The notes: a model not told the origin generated them from the letters alone. A DNA stretch of 64,000 bases from Microvelia longipes (GCA_018340805.1 JACMZG010000008.1:75082389-75146388), one strand, 5' to 3'; positions 21,590-34,188 are shown, numbered from the stretch's first letter. Made by a program: numbers and translations.

Positions 21590-22575
21590 ACAGTCAACTC
21601 CAAAAGTCAAGTTAAGTGTGTGACACGGTCAACTCCAGAACTCTAATTAAGTATAGAACACGGTTAACTCCAAAAGTCAAGTTAAGTGTGACACGGTCAA
21701 CTCCAGTATTCTAATTAAGTATAAGACACGGTCAACTCCAAAAGTCAAGTTAAGTGTGTGACACGGTCAACTCCAGAACTCTAATTAAGTATAGGACACG
21801 GTCAACTCCAGTACTCTAATTAAGTATAGGACACGGTTAACTCCAAAAGTCAAGTTAAGTGTGACACGGTCAACTCCAGTACCTAATTAAGTATAGGACA
21901 CGGTTAACTCCAAAAGTCAAGTTAAGTGTGACACGGTCAACTCCAGTACTCTAATTAAGTATAGGACACGGTTAACTCCAAAAGTCAAGTTAAGTGTGAC
22001 ACGGTCAACTCCAGTACTCTAATTAAGTATAGGACACAGTTAACTCCAAAAGTCAAGTTAAGTGTGTGACACGGTCAACTCCAGTACTCTAGATAAGTAT
22101 TGGGACACGGTCAACTTTAGTACTCTAGTTAAGTATAGGACACTTAACTCCATAAGTCAAGTTTAGTGTGTAACACAATCATCTCCAAAAGTTAAATTAA
22201 GTGCTTTACACAATCCTCCAAAAGTTATTAAGTGCTTTACACAATCAACTCCAACTCAAATCAATAAAAGTGCTTTACAAATCATCTCCAAAAGTTAATT
22301 AATTGCTTTACACAATCATCTCCAAAAGTTAAATTAAGTGCTTTACTCAATCATCTCCAAAAAGTTAAATTAAGTGCTTTACACAATCAACTCCAAAAGT
22401 TAAATTAAGTGCTTTACACAATCATCTCCAAAAGTTAAATTAAGTGCTTTACACAATCATCTCCAAAAGTTAAATTAAGTGCTTTACACATCATCTCTAA
22501 AGTTAAATTAAGTGCTTTACACAATCATCTCCAAAAGTGCTTTACTCAAAAGTCGAGTTAAGTGTTTAAGTGTGT
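21590..22575. repeat. Two-phase minisatellite, ~33-36-bp monomers
   Basis: The left part (to about 22190) alternates two related monomers: CGGTCAACTCCAGTACTCTA + ATTAAGTATAGGACA, and CGGTTAACTCCAAAAGTCAA + GTTAAGTGTGACA, giving a dimeric unit of about 66-70 bp. The right part (about 22190-22540) is built from a third monomer, CAATCATCTCCAAAAGTTAA + ATTAAGTGCTTTACA. There are nearly thirty monomers in all. No coding frame. Confidence 0.9.
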
Positions 22576-23547
22576 GACACGGACTACTCCAGAAGTTAAG
22601 AAATAAGACTCACGGACAATGTGATCGAAACGAATTGGAGTTTGATTCAAGGAAATGAAAATCATAAACAAAGAAATTAATGATATTCGACACCAAAATA
22701 AACTCAGACAGAAGTGAGATTATACAGTGAATTAATAATCTAAACACGGGATTGTTTTCAGACGAGTTCCTTGACCTAGATGATAGTTTTATTTATCACC
22801 CGCCTGAAACTTTGCTCTAAACATTAGCGTATTTTAGTTCCATAATTTTAAATTTCAAACAGAAAATGCTCACAAAATATTTGTAATATTTAAAGCGAAT
22901 CTTGAAAGATTGTAAATCTTTTAAACATCTGTTTACACGAGGCTAATTCTGTTCAGAAAGGGACTCCTTGAGATGTTAAATATTCTTCTTACTCCACTGT
23001 AAACCTACCAAAAACCTCAAGTTGGCAAAACTCCCGAATCTGCATTAAATTTTATTCCCATTTTAAAATGTTTATTCTAGCTCTGAAATACTAAAACTGT
23101 CTCGAATTCAACTTATAACAAACAAGACCGCTTACTGCCTGACATCAATCATGTTCTGTCTACCCATTAAGGTTTTAAAATTATTTAAGACTAATTCATT
23201 AATAGAATACGACTAAAAATGTTTACCAATAAATAAAAAAAATACATTATTTATTTTACATCCTCGTCTACTTCAGCAAGTGCCAAAAAAAGATTGTGCA
23301 CCGAAGAATTCAAAACCTAGACATCATCATAACTTTCCCTTTCAGCAACTTTTACGAAGTTTTAAGTAAGTAAGTAAGTTTTATTATGGCAACGGCTATC
23401 TAGGTGACCGATATAAAATTAGCCCCCTCCCTCCTAAAAATTACATAACCCTCATACATAAATACGAAAATTAAATTTAACTTAGTTTTAAGTTATTGAA
23501 ATTTATAATCAAATTATTCATACGTATAATATATACATACATACACA
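22576..23547. other. AT-rich DNA, nothing recognised
   Basis: No exon, RNA gene or repeat boundary found. A short (AAGT)n run lies near 23370. Confidence 0.35.
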
Positions 23548-23934
23548 TGGGCATAGCCAGGGGGTGATCCCCCCCCCGCCCCCAGCCGAGCAGGGTTTTG
23601 TTGCAAAAATTATATAAAAACTATGGTTCAGGCAAGGAAAAGCATTTTTCTAAAATAACTTTTGTCTTAAATAATTAAATTTGTTTTATTAGTTCGACAA
23701 TATTAAATTTGTGGTGATATTATTAGTAAAATAAAACTAAAATGTCCGCCATATTTAGTTCAGTTTCAGTTCAATAATAATTTGTATTTTGTTTTATTCT
23801 TTAATTCTATTTAAATTAAACTAGTTTTGGTTTTTACTTAAGTGCTTTCTTCTTTTTAAACAAAACATAAACCTTATTTTGATTGATTGTTATACATACA
23901 TATACATACATACATTATAATATATTAATATATA

Positions 23935-23984
<50 letters not shown>

Positions 23985-24020
23985 GCCCCTCCCTAAAGGC
24001 AACCCTGGGAGGGGGGGGGG
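23548..24020. repeat. Probable degenerate mobile element with C/G homopolymer ends and internal (TA)n
   Basis: It begins GGGCATAGCCAGGGGGTGAT, followed by a C9 run, and ends near GGCAACCCTGGGAGG and a G10 run at 24007-24020. A GCATAGCCAGGGG start is common among arthropod transposon ends. A (TA)n tract lies at 23941-23980. Boundaries and class are uncertain. Confidence 0.35.
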
Positions 24021-24179
24021 GTTCAGTGTATAACGACAAATCTCTGTGGATCTTACAAATCACAAGAATGTTCATCATGAAAAGCGAGCTAATTATTTTA
24101 CAATCACTCACTATTTTATTAATTTATTTTTTATATTATAGACAAACTTTTTATGTTGTTTGTTTTTACAAAAAAAAAT

Positions 24180-24930
24180 GTTAAAATATACTTTAAATTA
24201 TAATTTATACATTAGTTCTACTTTTACTGTTCATAAATGCAACAAGCATCTATGAGCCACTGAAATTAATTAAAAATAGACTGCAATTAATTAAAAATAG
24301 TAGATTGAATTAATTCAAAACAGTTCGAATTAATTAGAAATAGACTTGTTTGAAGATTTTGAGCTGAAGAGTTTGAAGATTCTAGAATTAATTAATTAAT
24401 TAAAAAATATACTGAAATTAATTGAAAATATATTTTAAAAGGATTTATATATTTAACACATATTTAATTATATTGATGCAACAAGTTGTTTGACCCGCAA
24501 CATTTCCGTCGAGTAAAAGGATGACATAAACATCAAAAAGGGTGACTCAAAAAACTCTTATCTGACATTTAAGATATTAATTCATTTTAAAAACTCTTAA
24601 CTAATTATAGGGCGGATATACAACATATCCCATACAACTCAAATGTTACAGTAGGAATCTTTAAAAATAATATAAAAAAACATAAAAGGGAAGGAACATG
24701 AAAGAAAAATTTAAATAAGATAAAGGTCTAAAAAGAGACATAGGATAGAAAGAATCCCAACATAAAGAAGCCACTGTGATTTACCATAACCATGGGTTAG
24801 AATAATTCATATATCTGAGTTCAGGATAAGACAAACATTTCTGTCTCACATCAAGCTATTACATCTCATATTATAACATTAGATATTAAATTCAATAACG
24901 CTACTCAATAAAAAAAATCGATATATTTTT
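24180..24930. other. AT-rich DNA with AATTAATT-based low-complexity repeats
   Basis: 24260-24430 repeats short GAATTAATTAAAAATAG-like units. No gene found. Confidence 0.45.
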
Positions 24931-24939
24931 GAACATGAA

Positions 24940-25195
24940 TTCTCAATATATTCATACAACCTATTATGCAGTGGTCCTCTATATATTCTTACAAACCTAT
25001 ATGCAGTGGTCCTCTATATATTCTTACAACCTATATGCAGTGGTCCTCTATATATTCTTACAACCTATATGGTCCTCTATAATTCTTACAACCTGTATGC
25101 AGTGGTCCTCTATATATTCTTACAACCTATATGTAGTGGTCCTCTATATATTCTTACAACTATGTGCAGTATATGCAGTGGTCCTATATAAATCT
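24940..25195. repeat. Minisatellite, ~32-bp unit
   Basis: About eight tandem copies of a unit containing TATGCAGTGGTCCTCTATAT, then ATTCTTACAACC, some truncated. Open plus-strand frames across it arise because the unit lacks stops in two frames. Confidence 0.9.
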
Positions 25196-25811
25196 GATTC
25201 AAACACTAATCAAGTAAATTACTCCATACATTTTTCAAACTGTATGTAGTAGTTCTATACATATCCTTACAACCAATATATAGTTTTCCTCAAACAATAT
25301 TATAATAGTAATTTAACCAGTTATACCATATATATATTATATTTATTATATTATTTTACAATACATTTATACAACTCTATATCAAGTAAAACTTATAAAT
25401 AAAATCCATTATGAGATCCGTGTAACCAAACAAAAGATATTTTGGTAAAATCACATATCTTACAAGCTAACCAGATATGGTCGCCAAATTTTATGAAATG
25501 TGTGTAATGAAGTAGCTTGCAAAATTGGATAATATTAGTCAAAACCTATTAATCAGGCATTTTGTTATAAATAAAGTGGTATACAAATAAGGGTTTGGCA
25601 TAGAGACAGGGTTCCGTATTGCTCAGTGGCCCTGAGCAAATTCACTTTTAGTCCCTCCGAATATCCGCATTGAAGCGCTAGTTATCCTTACATCATTTAT
25701 ATTTTCACCAAATATAACAACCTGTCCATGGGGATTAATTTAATTTGGTTTTATGTCAAAAATGGCACTCTTTGTTAACAGTTGCTTAGAAACGGATATA
25801 AATCGACAAAG

Positions 25812-25978
25812 CAAGATGTAGAAACAACATGCTCTGACTTGCGGTATAGTAGTTGAACTAGATTCCTCTTGATTGAAAGCTGGTCATCTCACCGATAGGG
25901 AAAAAGGTGGGGGTCGGATCCCTCCCACCAAGAGATGATTTTGAAAGTATTGACAATGTTAACTTGTTAACAGATATG
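25812..25978 (+). repeat. Direct repeat, copy 1 (~165 bp)
   Basis: Very similar to 26602-26773 and about 0.79 kb away from it. Shared: GCAAGATGTAG, GTTGAACTAGATTCC, CTTGATTGAAAGCTGGTC, TCTCACCGATAGGGAAAAAG and GAGATGATTTTGAAAGTATT. Confidence 0.85.
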
Positions 25979-26601
25979 TAACAAATGTTTGCTAGACAAT
26001 GCTCTGTCTTAAGAGCGAATATCGCAATAAATAATTAATATTACCTGGGTGTCTCATTTGTGCCAATTTCCGGTGGAATATTCAATTATGGAGACCAATA
26101 ATACAAATAATGTAAATATTAATTAAGATCATTCTTGTGATAAAGTTTATTGTGATTGTGCTAATTTATAATTTGTTTAAAAATTATTTTTATGGTCATT
26201 ATTTATCCATAATAAAACATTCATTAATTTCTTCAAGAATCACTAAAGAATAAATATACATATTACCTCTTGACATAACCGATTCAATTAATTTGGACGC
26301 CATTCGTTGGATAAGTTATTTGTCCGTCCTCAAGAATACATCCGGTGTATAATCAAAATGTAGTGTAGTTATTAAGATAAAGGTAGGTAAGTAAATTTCA
26401 TGTTGCCGGTCATTAAGGAAGGTTATTTTGAGTAATTTTTTTCACACCTTTGAAAGAAAATAACACATAGTAAGCGTGTTTTCATTTTTAAAACAAATCT
26501 TTTATAATTGTCTAGTATTCTTATTTGGTTTTGATAAAAAGAGCTGGAATTCATATACAAATATCTTGTTTGAATGTAATTTGTGGACGTTTTAGAGGGT
26601 A

Positions 26602-26773
26602 TGAGCAAGATGTAGGAACAACAAGCTCTGACTTGTGGTATAAAAGTTGAACTAGATTCCCTCTTGATTGAAAGCTGGTCCATCTCACCGATAGGGAAAA
26701 AGGTGGGAGTCGGATCACTCCCACCAAGAGATGATTTTGAAAGTATTGACAATGTTAACTTGTTAAACAGATA
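26602..26773 (+). repeat. Direct repeat, copy 2 (~170 bp)
   Basis: Second copy of the unit at 25812-25978, differing by a few substitutions and single-base indels. The minus-strand open frame that crosses it (26423-26800) is not maintained in the other copy, so it is not called as a gene. Confidence 0.85.
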
Positions 26774-27107
26774 TAAAAACATAGAGGAAGAGAATAACAA
26801 ATGATTGTTATTCTATTCCACTAAACCTACGATAAAGCCAGGTCTTTTAAGTCCCGTCATTATTCTAAGTAATGGAGTACACTATTACTTAAGAGCATAG
26901 GTTCATAAAATGAGTCGCAATCCCCAGGATGGACGCAACAAAAATTAGAAGGGGCCACAGAAATGTTAGAAGCTCACAAAAATATTGTCTCTTATACTTC
27001 ATAATACATTCATTTCAGGTTCAATTAAATAGTTAGTGTAATAACTAAGTTTTACTTTTCCTGAGGAACCCTGTACTTGATTATTCTTATTGATAACAAT
27101 AAAAAAA

Positions 27108-27128
27108 CAAGAGGCCTTCGGCCTCTTG
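27108..27128. repeat. Perfect GC-rich hairpin
   Basis: Arms CAAGAGGCC and GGCCTCTTG (9 bp) around TTC, giving a C(UUCG)G-type loop in RNA. It is one of several TTCG-loop palindromes in the window. Confidence 0.6.
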
Positions 27129-27327
27129 GAACCTGTACCTCTCTGTGGCCCCTTTGCAGGTACATGGTTTCTGTCTTTCATATTTTTTTGTATTAGTAGT
27201 TCTATTATTGACATACAGCAATGATATTAGCGAATTTTCAAATCTATTAGTCGAAAAACGTTCTTTAAAAAAAGAAGTGTTTTCTATAGGACAACTGACT
27301 AATCAAGAATAATATGTATTGTGTGTA

Positions 27328-27330
<3 letters not shown>

Positions 27331-27416
<86 letters not shown>

Positions 27417-27443
27417 GTGTGTGTGTGTGTGGGGGGGGGGGGG
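27331..27443. repeat. (TA)n(GT)n(G)n microsatellite
   Basis: TA tract followed by (GT)n and a run of 13 G at 27431-27443. Confidence 0.95.
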
Positions 27444-27611
27444 GTTTGATAAAATTTGTTACATCCAGACAGGGGTCGCAGTCAAAATTATACCCACGGT
27501 GACAAAAAATACCTTTATGAACTATCTATTGAGATACTAGGTTTTAAAACTCTCTGAATATTAGTGTCAAATCTATACAGCAAAAGAATAATTTTAAATA
27601 ATAATCTGTTC

Positions 27612-28305
27612 AGCTTGTCTTTGAATTCACCTCAAACTCACCGGTGGGTGGATTCACTTCACCCAGAGGATTTCAAGTCTGTTTTTAATGCAAAAGTTGA
27701 TTTCATGTATGTCTTTTAAGTCAACAGTACATTTTAGAAGTGTTACCTCATTGGACTTAATTTTCCGGGTTCCTCCCTAACTCCACCCAACTTAAAGACT
27801 TCACTAATTCCACTCACCTCTCCGTGGTGACAACAATATTGAAACCTTCTCACTTACCTCCCTACAAGCCTTTAGTAGCGACTTTCAGTGGGACTTGTCT
27901 TCTTCCCCTCCTTCCTTTTTACCAACCACAGAGACACTAAGTAAAATCAACCAGTGGATTTTCAGTTGAATTATAACATAGAGATATTATAACTTGAGGA
28001 GCCCTATCAGTTGAATTTTGAAACATCTAAAAAGTAACCTGAACACCCTTGAGTATTAATATGATGAAATAAACATTAAAAAAATACAGTAACATATATA
28101 ATTCAACGTTTATACTAGGAAACAAAACCCAAACAATGCAGGAAAGCCAACAACGATTGATTTGTTATAACCTCAACTTACTCTTAGAGGAGGTTTCAAT
28201 AAGGTTAGCCCCTGAAAGCCCCAACAAGATGTTTCAGGCCTCTCAATGTATTAAGATATGCAATGCCCCCTCTAGTATATATCTCTATGAATTATAAGAC
28301 AAGCC
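27612..28305 (+). mobile_element. MITE family N, copy 1, split by a family F insertion
   Basis: The left end AGCTTGTCTTTGAATTCA and the right end GACAAGCC (28298-28305) are inverted. The body is related to the uninterrupted copy at 41928-42247 (ATTGGACTTAATT/TGGGACTTAATT, TGGTGACAAC, AGTGGGACTTGTCTTCTT). Family F is inserted at 27977-28289, near its right end. Confidence 0.8.
27977..28289 (+). mobile_element. MITE family F, nested copy with 8-bp target duplication
   Basis: Starts CATAGAGATAT and ends ATATCTCTATG. It is flanked by AATTATAA at 27969-27976 and 28290-28297, an exact 8-bp duplication that lies within the family N sequence. A GAGGAGCCC/GCCCCCTC pair extends the TIRs. 313 bp, no coding sequence. 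The 8-bp duplication fits hAT or P superfamilies. Confidence 0.9.
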
Positions 28306-28532
28306 AATTCTGATTAGAGTGTTAAATAATACATAAGTATCACCTAAAATCAAGGCAAGATTCATCTTCAATAACCTGCTCCTAAATGAAGGTTATCCTC
28401 ATTCAAATGTCCAGATAAGAGGCTGTAGAATCATTTTCAATATAAATTTTAAATTCAACTGAACTTTTTAGGTATTCATTTAATTTTTTATGACCAATAG
28501 GACATATTAAATTACATTTAATTGGAAATTCA

Positions 28533-29605
<1,073 letters not shown>

Positions 29606-29905
29606 CATAGAGGTATATACTAGAGGGGGCATGGCCTATCTTATTACATTGTGAGGCCTGAAACATTTTTCGGGCACTCAGGGGCTCTGTGTAACCTCCT
29701 TGGAACCTCTTTTAAGAGTGAGTTGAGGTTAAAATAAATCATGTTTGAATTTATATTTGTATTTTAAGCGTTCTAGAATATAAGTTACTCTAATAACTAA
29801 TTATTTGATTATATTTATAAGCGAAGCTGGTCAGGTTACTTTTTCAGTGTTTCACAATTTAACCAATGTATACCGTTTAGGTATTCAGTTCTCTGCTATA
29901 TACTC
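29606..29905 (-). mobile_element. MITE family F, reverse copy
   Basis: Begins CATAGAGGTATATACTAGAG and contains GAGGCCTGAAACATTTTTCG, GGGGCTCTGTGTAACCTCCT and CAGGTTACTTTTTCAG, the complements of landmarks in the other copies. The right end is degenerate. Confidence 0.7.
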
Positions 29906-29929
29906 CCTCACATCTATGCTTAATTGAAC

Positions 29930-30700
29930 GAACGTAAGTGAGTTTTTACATTTCAGAAGATTGGGACGGCGCGTTTGTTTGTGTGTTTGTTTGTACGTGT
30001 CGCGATAACTGCCGTAAAAATTGACCGATTTTAATAAAATTTTGTATATAGGTAAAACTAATTATGTGTCAGAGCTGTATAGTTTTTGGTAATATTCCGA
30101 AAAATATTTTCAAAATGGCAGCCAAAATGGCGGACCGGATAAAAAAAAATTTTGAGCGAAAAAATCGTGTTGTATATCGCTTCAAAGCTCTTAAAGAGTA
30201 GAAAAAGAAAATATATGTTTCATGGTCAACATTTTGTTTTTTTTCAAATGGCGGCTAAAATAATGAACTCAAAAAATTTAAAATTAAAGGAATAACTCCA
30301 GTAATATATCGTTGTAAAGCTCTTGATTAGTAGAACAAAAAATGTTATATACTAAATTTCGAAAAATTCAACATGGCGGCCATAATTTAATATAATAATT
30401 CGTTTTTACTAATTTTATAAGAATTTACAAGATAAAGATCTATTGTAATATACTTTAGATACTTTTATACAAGTAAAATTAACTATATGTCAGAGCTGTA
30501 TAGTTTTTGGTAATATTCCGAAAAATATTTTCAAAATGGCGGCCAATATGGCGGACCGGATAACAATTTTTGAGCAAAAAATCGTGTTGTATATCGTTTA
30601 AAAGCTCTTAAAGAGTAGAAAAAGAAAATATATTTTCATGGTCAACATTTCAAATTTTTTAATAATTTAAAAATGGCAGCTAAAATAATAAAATTTAAAG
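29930..30700. repeat. Repeat with a ~0.43-kb internal direct duplication, leading into the mirror-motif array
   Basis: CGCGATAACTGCCGTAAAAA followed by TTGACCGATTTTAATAAAAT is a block of a kind widespread in insect repeats. About 30050-30290 and 30475-30690 are direct copies (CAGAGCTGTATAGTTTTTGG, ATTCCGAAAAATATTTTCAA, GGCGGACCGGATAA, ATCGTGTTGTATATCG). It may form one composite element with the array that follows. Confidence 0.65.
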
Positions 30701-31800
30701 CGAGCCTTTTTAACTATGTATTATTATAAACATACGCAATCAAGCGAGCAAAGCGAGCCTTTTTTACTACGCATTAATATTAAATATAAGCAATCTAGCG
30801 AGCGAAGTGAGCCTTCTTTACTATGTATTTTTTTAAATATACGCAATCTAGCGAGCGAAGCGAGCCTTATTTACGATATATTTTATTATAAATATAAGCA
30901 ATCTAGCGAGCGAAGCGAGCCTTTTTTACAATATATTTTATTATAAATAAGCAATCTAGCGAGCGAAGCGAGCCTATTTTTAACTTTGTATTATTATAAA
31001 TATAAGCCATCTAGCGAGCGAAGCGAGCCTTTTTGCTATGCATTAATATTAAATATAAGCAATCTAGCGAGCGAAGCGAGCCTTCTTTTCTATGTATTAT
31101 TATAAATATATGCAATCTAGCGAGCGAAGCGAGCCTTTTTTACTTGCATCAATATAAATCTACGCAATCTAGCGAGCGAAGCGAGCCTTATTTACAATAT
31201 ATTTTATTATAAATATAAGCAATCTAGCGAGCGAAGCGAGCCTATTTTTAACTTTGTTATCATAAATATAAGCTATCTAGCGAGCGAAGCGAGCCTTTTT
31301 TACTTTGCATTAATATAAATATACGCAATCTAGCGAGCGAAGCGAGCCTTTTTTAACTTTGTATTAAGCAATCTAGCGAGCGAAGCGAGCCTTCTATAAG
31401 AATGTATCATTATAAATATATATATTTATCATTATAAATATACGCAATTAAGCGAGCGAAGCGAGCCTTTTTTTACTATGCATTAATATAAATCTACACA
31501 ATCTAGCAAGCGAAGCGAGCCTTTCTTACTTTATATTTTATTATAAATATAAGCAATCTAGCGAGCGAAGCGAGCCTATTTTTCACTTTGTATTATTTTA
31601 AATATAAGCAATCTAGCGTGCGAAGCGAGCCTTTTTCACTATGTATTTTTATAAATATACGCAATCTAGCGAGCGAAGCGAGTCCTTTTTTAATTTTGTA
31701 TTATTATAAATATAAGCAATCTAGCGAGCGAAGCGAGCCTTTTTTACTATGTAAATGTTTAAGATACCTAAACTAGCAAGCGAAGCGAGCCTTTTTGAGT
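30700..31800. repeat. Tandem array of ~55-bp units with mirror-symmetric core, 20 copies
   Basis: Each unit carries CAATCTAGCGAGCGAAGCG + AGCC, followed by an AT-rich spacer (TTTTTTACTATGTATTATTA + TAAATATAAG type). Twenty cores are spaced on average about 55 bp apart, from about 30735 to 31774. The core CGAGCGAAGCGAGC is a perfect mirror repeat (it reads the same backwards on one strand). The cores are much better conserved than the spacers. Frames reading QSSERSEPF across the array are by-products. It is not CRISPR: spacers are related to one another and the host is eukaryotic. Confidence 0.9.
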
Positions 31801-31920
31801 TTATACTTTAAAATAGTATAGCATCCGAATGTTTTAATAAACTCATTTCGCTTGCTTTAAACAAATATTTTTTTATGTATTCTTTGACGTGAGTTCTTGA
31901 TGCAACGCATTACTAGTATG

Positions 31921-32502
31921 CTTAGAATAATACTCTATATATAGAAGGAGCACTACTGACTTAGAATAATACTATATATAGAAGGAGCGCTACTGATAAC
32001 ACGAAAGCTGGTTCACTGGTGCACCTAAGTAATGCTGCCACCCTTAAAATATACAATTTTCTAAAAAAAAGTTGGCAATATTTCCGGTTGCTGAATTATT
32101 ATGTTCTATTATTAATTAATGATTGATTATTCATAAAATACTAATATAAATATCGGTGCATTACAATATTTTATGCATTTTAAATTGTATTTTAACGTAT
32201 TTATTAAAATTATATACAAAAAGTAGTCCTCGTCAACTAAATGTAGATTCTTGTATTCCGCCACCCTTTTTTCCATCTAAGACCAGTTTTATTAAATACT
32301 CAGCAGGTGTTTTAAGTTATTATATTTGTTCTTTACGATCCTTCTTCATTAATAGATATTTATAACAAATATTTAAAATAATGTTTTGTAGTCACGTTGG
32401 CAGCATTACTTAGGTGCACCAGTCAACCGGCTTTCGTGTTATCAGTGGAATTACATTGTGTTTACGGTCCTGTGCTCCTTCTATATATAGTATTATTCTA
32501 AG
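31921..32502. mobile_element. Long-TIR fold-back element
   Basis: The left arm (31960-32042) and right arm (32393-32502) are inverted: CTTAGAATAATACTATATAT, AGAAGGAGC, GATAACACGAAAGC, GGTGCACCTAAGTAATGCTG. The left arm lacks about 25 bp present in the right arm between AGAAGGAGC and ACTGATAACACG. The first ~40 bp of the left end are duplicated in tandem (31921-31959 and 31960 on). The interior of about 350 bp is AT-rich without a convincing gene; the frame at 32156-32365 is unrecognised. Confidence 0.85.
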
Positions 32503-32727
32503 TTAATATGTAAGTAAATTGAAGTATTTTTTTTATGTTAGTTCATAAATATTTTACTTTGTTTTATATGAGTAATTTTAACTTTTTATAAAATAAAGAA
32601 ATATGAATAGCAAATACTGTTAAATGTAATAAAACTGAAAAGAATTTCTATAAAGGTTAAAAGGAATGGATTTGTAGGAGGGGGAGAAGAGAAGTTTAGC
32701 ATGAATTAAAAGTCTGGCAATCAGCTT

Positions 32728-33620
32728 GTCTTTCAATTCAACTGAGGTTGTGTTGGACTTAAGTGGGGCTATTGGATGTATGCCTTAAAGTGATGTAGAA
32801 ATTCATACAGTAGGGTTGGGGGCGCGGGACACAGTGGTCTAACTCCCCCAGAATAAGATGTTTTAGATGGGCCTGCCTTAAGTTCACCGTTTCTCCACTA
32901 GAAGCAGGTTGGTTCACATTGTACGGCATATATAAAATAATTATTTCTTCAATCCCAAGATTCAAATTATTTAAATGGGTCTTTAACAATGTTAAAAATT
33001 GTATTAATTATTTTAAAGGTATAATTTTTATAAAATGTTATAAAAATATAAACGCTGTGTTAATTTTAACTAGACCTGATATCGTGATAACCATGATTTG
33101 TTGAAATAAACAAACATCAAAAAATAAAACACAAATAAATCAATACAATGAATTATTAAGTATTAAGAGCTTATGTATTAAGTAAAACATAAATCACACA
33201 ATGAATGAACTTCAAACATAAATATTTAAATTGTTACTTTACGAATATCATTATAACACAACTTTCGTAACACACGTTATCCTATTTTTTAAAAAAATAT
33301 CTTATAAACAACTAAAAAAGAAAAATAAGTTAATAAATAAGATACAAATTGTCTTGTTTACATTTTTTATAAACAAATAGAAGTCTCGATTTAAGACTGA
33401 TAACAATAGTGATAACAGTCGTACAAGGTGAAAACTATCACTTGGTGCGGTAGTTGATGCAACTAATCCCTGTTTTTTAGGACCACCTCAAACCAGGGAG
33501 TTGGATCACTGTGTCCCCCGCCCCCACCCCTACTGTATGAATTTCAACATCACTTTAGTATGCATCATATATTCTGGAAGACGTCTAGCTAAACTGATTG
33601 TAAATAGACACTCCCCCACA
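32728..33620. mobile_element. Palindromic element with internal long inverted repeat
   Basis: 32771-32850 and 33489-33571 are inverted copies (AAAGTGATGTAGAAATTCAT, ACAGTAGGGTTGGGGGCG, GGGACACAGTGGTC). The left end begins AGCTTGTCTTTCAATTCAAC, like the TIR of family N; the matching right end was not found. The minus-strand frame at 32759-32989 lies in the arm and is not a gene. Confidence 0.65.
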
Positions 33621-33782
33621 GTGGAATAAAAAAAAGAAAATGACTTTTATTTATTAAATATAGTAAAAAAATACTAATAAACTCATCATAACCCTACTCG
33701 TTTTTATTTTTCTAAGGAAGAGGGAAGAATATTTATATTTACGTACCACACATATAGTTGCTCATACTCTGCACAGATACCT

Positions 33783-34188
33783 ACAGTCTATCGTTTAGTT
33801 TAAAAATCCCCAAGGTCATAAGTATTTTGGGGATTGACCAATCAGAGAAGCCGCTTAACCTCTCACTTAAAAAGAGAAAAAAAATCCCTACCACAATAAC
33901 CGCTGTAGAAAAACCCTTCTTCCCGGCAATCGTTCACTTATTTGTGGTTCTTCTTTTGATAACATCGTTTTGTAAACTACTTTCAAATTAATCTTAAAAA
34001 TGATATTTTAAAATAAATCTACACAAAAAAAAATTAAAAAAAAACACATCGCCAAGAAAGTACGGGTAAAATAACCTGATTTGTTTACATAGTTTTTTCC
34101 CGCTCCCTTCTTGCAGGGATTTTTTTTCTTAAGACTCAGTGGTGTCTAAACTGACCTGTCAAGATTTTTAAACTAAACTATAGACTGT
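33783..34188. mobile_element. TIR element, ~0.4 kb
   Basis: The ends ACAGTCTATCGTTTAGTTTA (33783 on) and the complement ending at 34188 form a TIR of about 26 bp. A second internal inverted pair (AAGAGAAAAAAAATCCCT at about 33870 and AGGGATTTTTTTTCTT at about 34118) strengthens the fold-back character. Open frames inside are not recognised. Confidence 0.7.

Noticed and set aside
24929..25249. 106-residue plus-strand frame
   Set aside because: It is the translation of a 32-bp tandem repeat that is open in two frames.
26423..26800. 125-residue minus-strand frame
   Set aside because: It partly covers a duplicated non-coding segment whose other copy is frameshifted; no recognisable domain.
30716..31776. 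Open frames reading QSSERSEPF repeats across the array
   Set aside because: They arise because the 55-bp unit lacks stops in one frame; unit length changes break the frame repeatedly, and no start or splice context supports them.
30700..31800. CRISPR-like array
   Set aside because: Regular conserved cores and spacers at ~55 bp look superficially similar, but the spacers are related to each other, unit length varies, no cas genes exist and the DNA is eukaryotic. It is a minisatellite.
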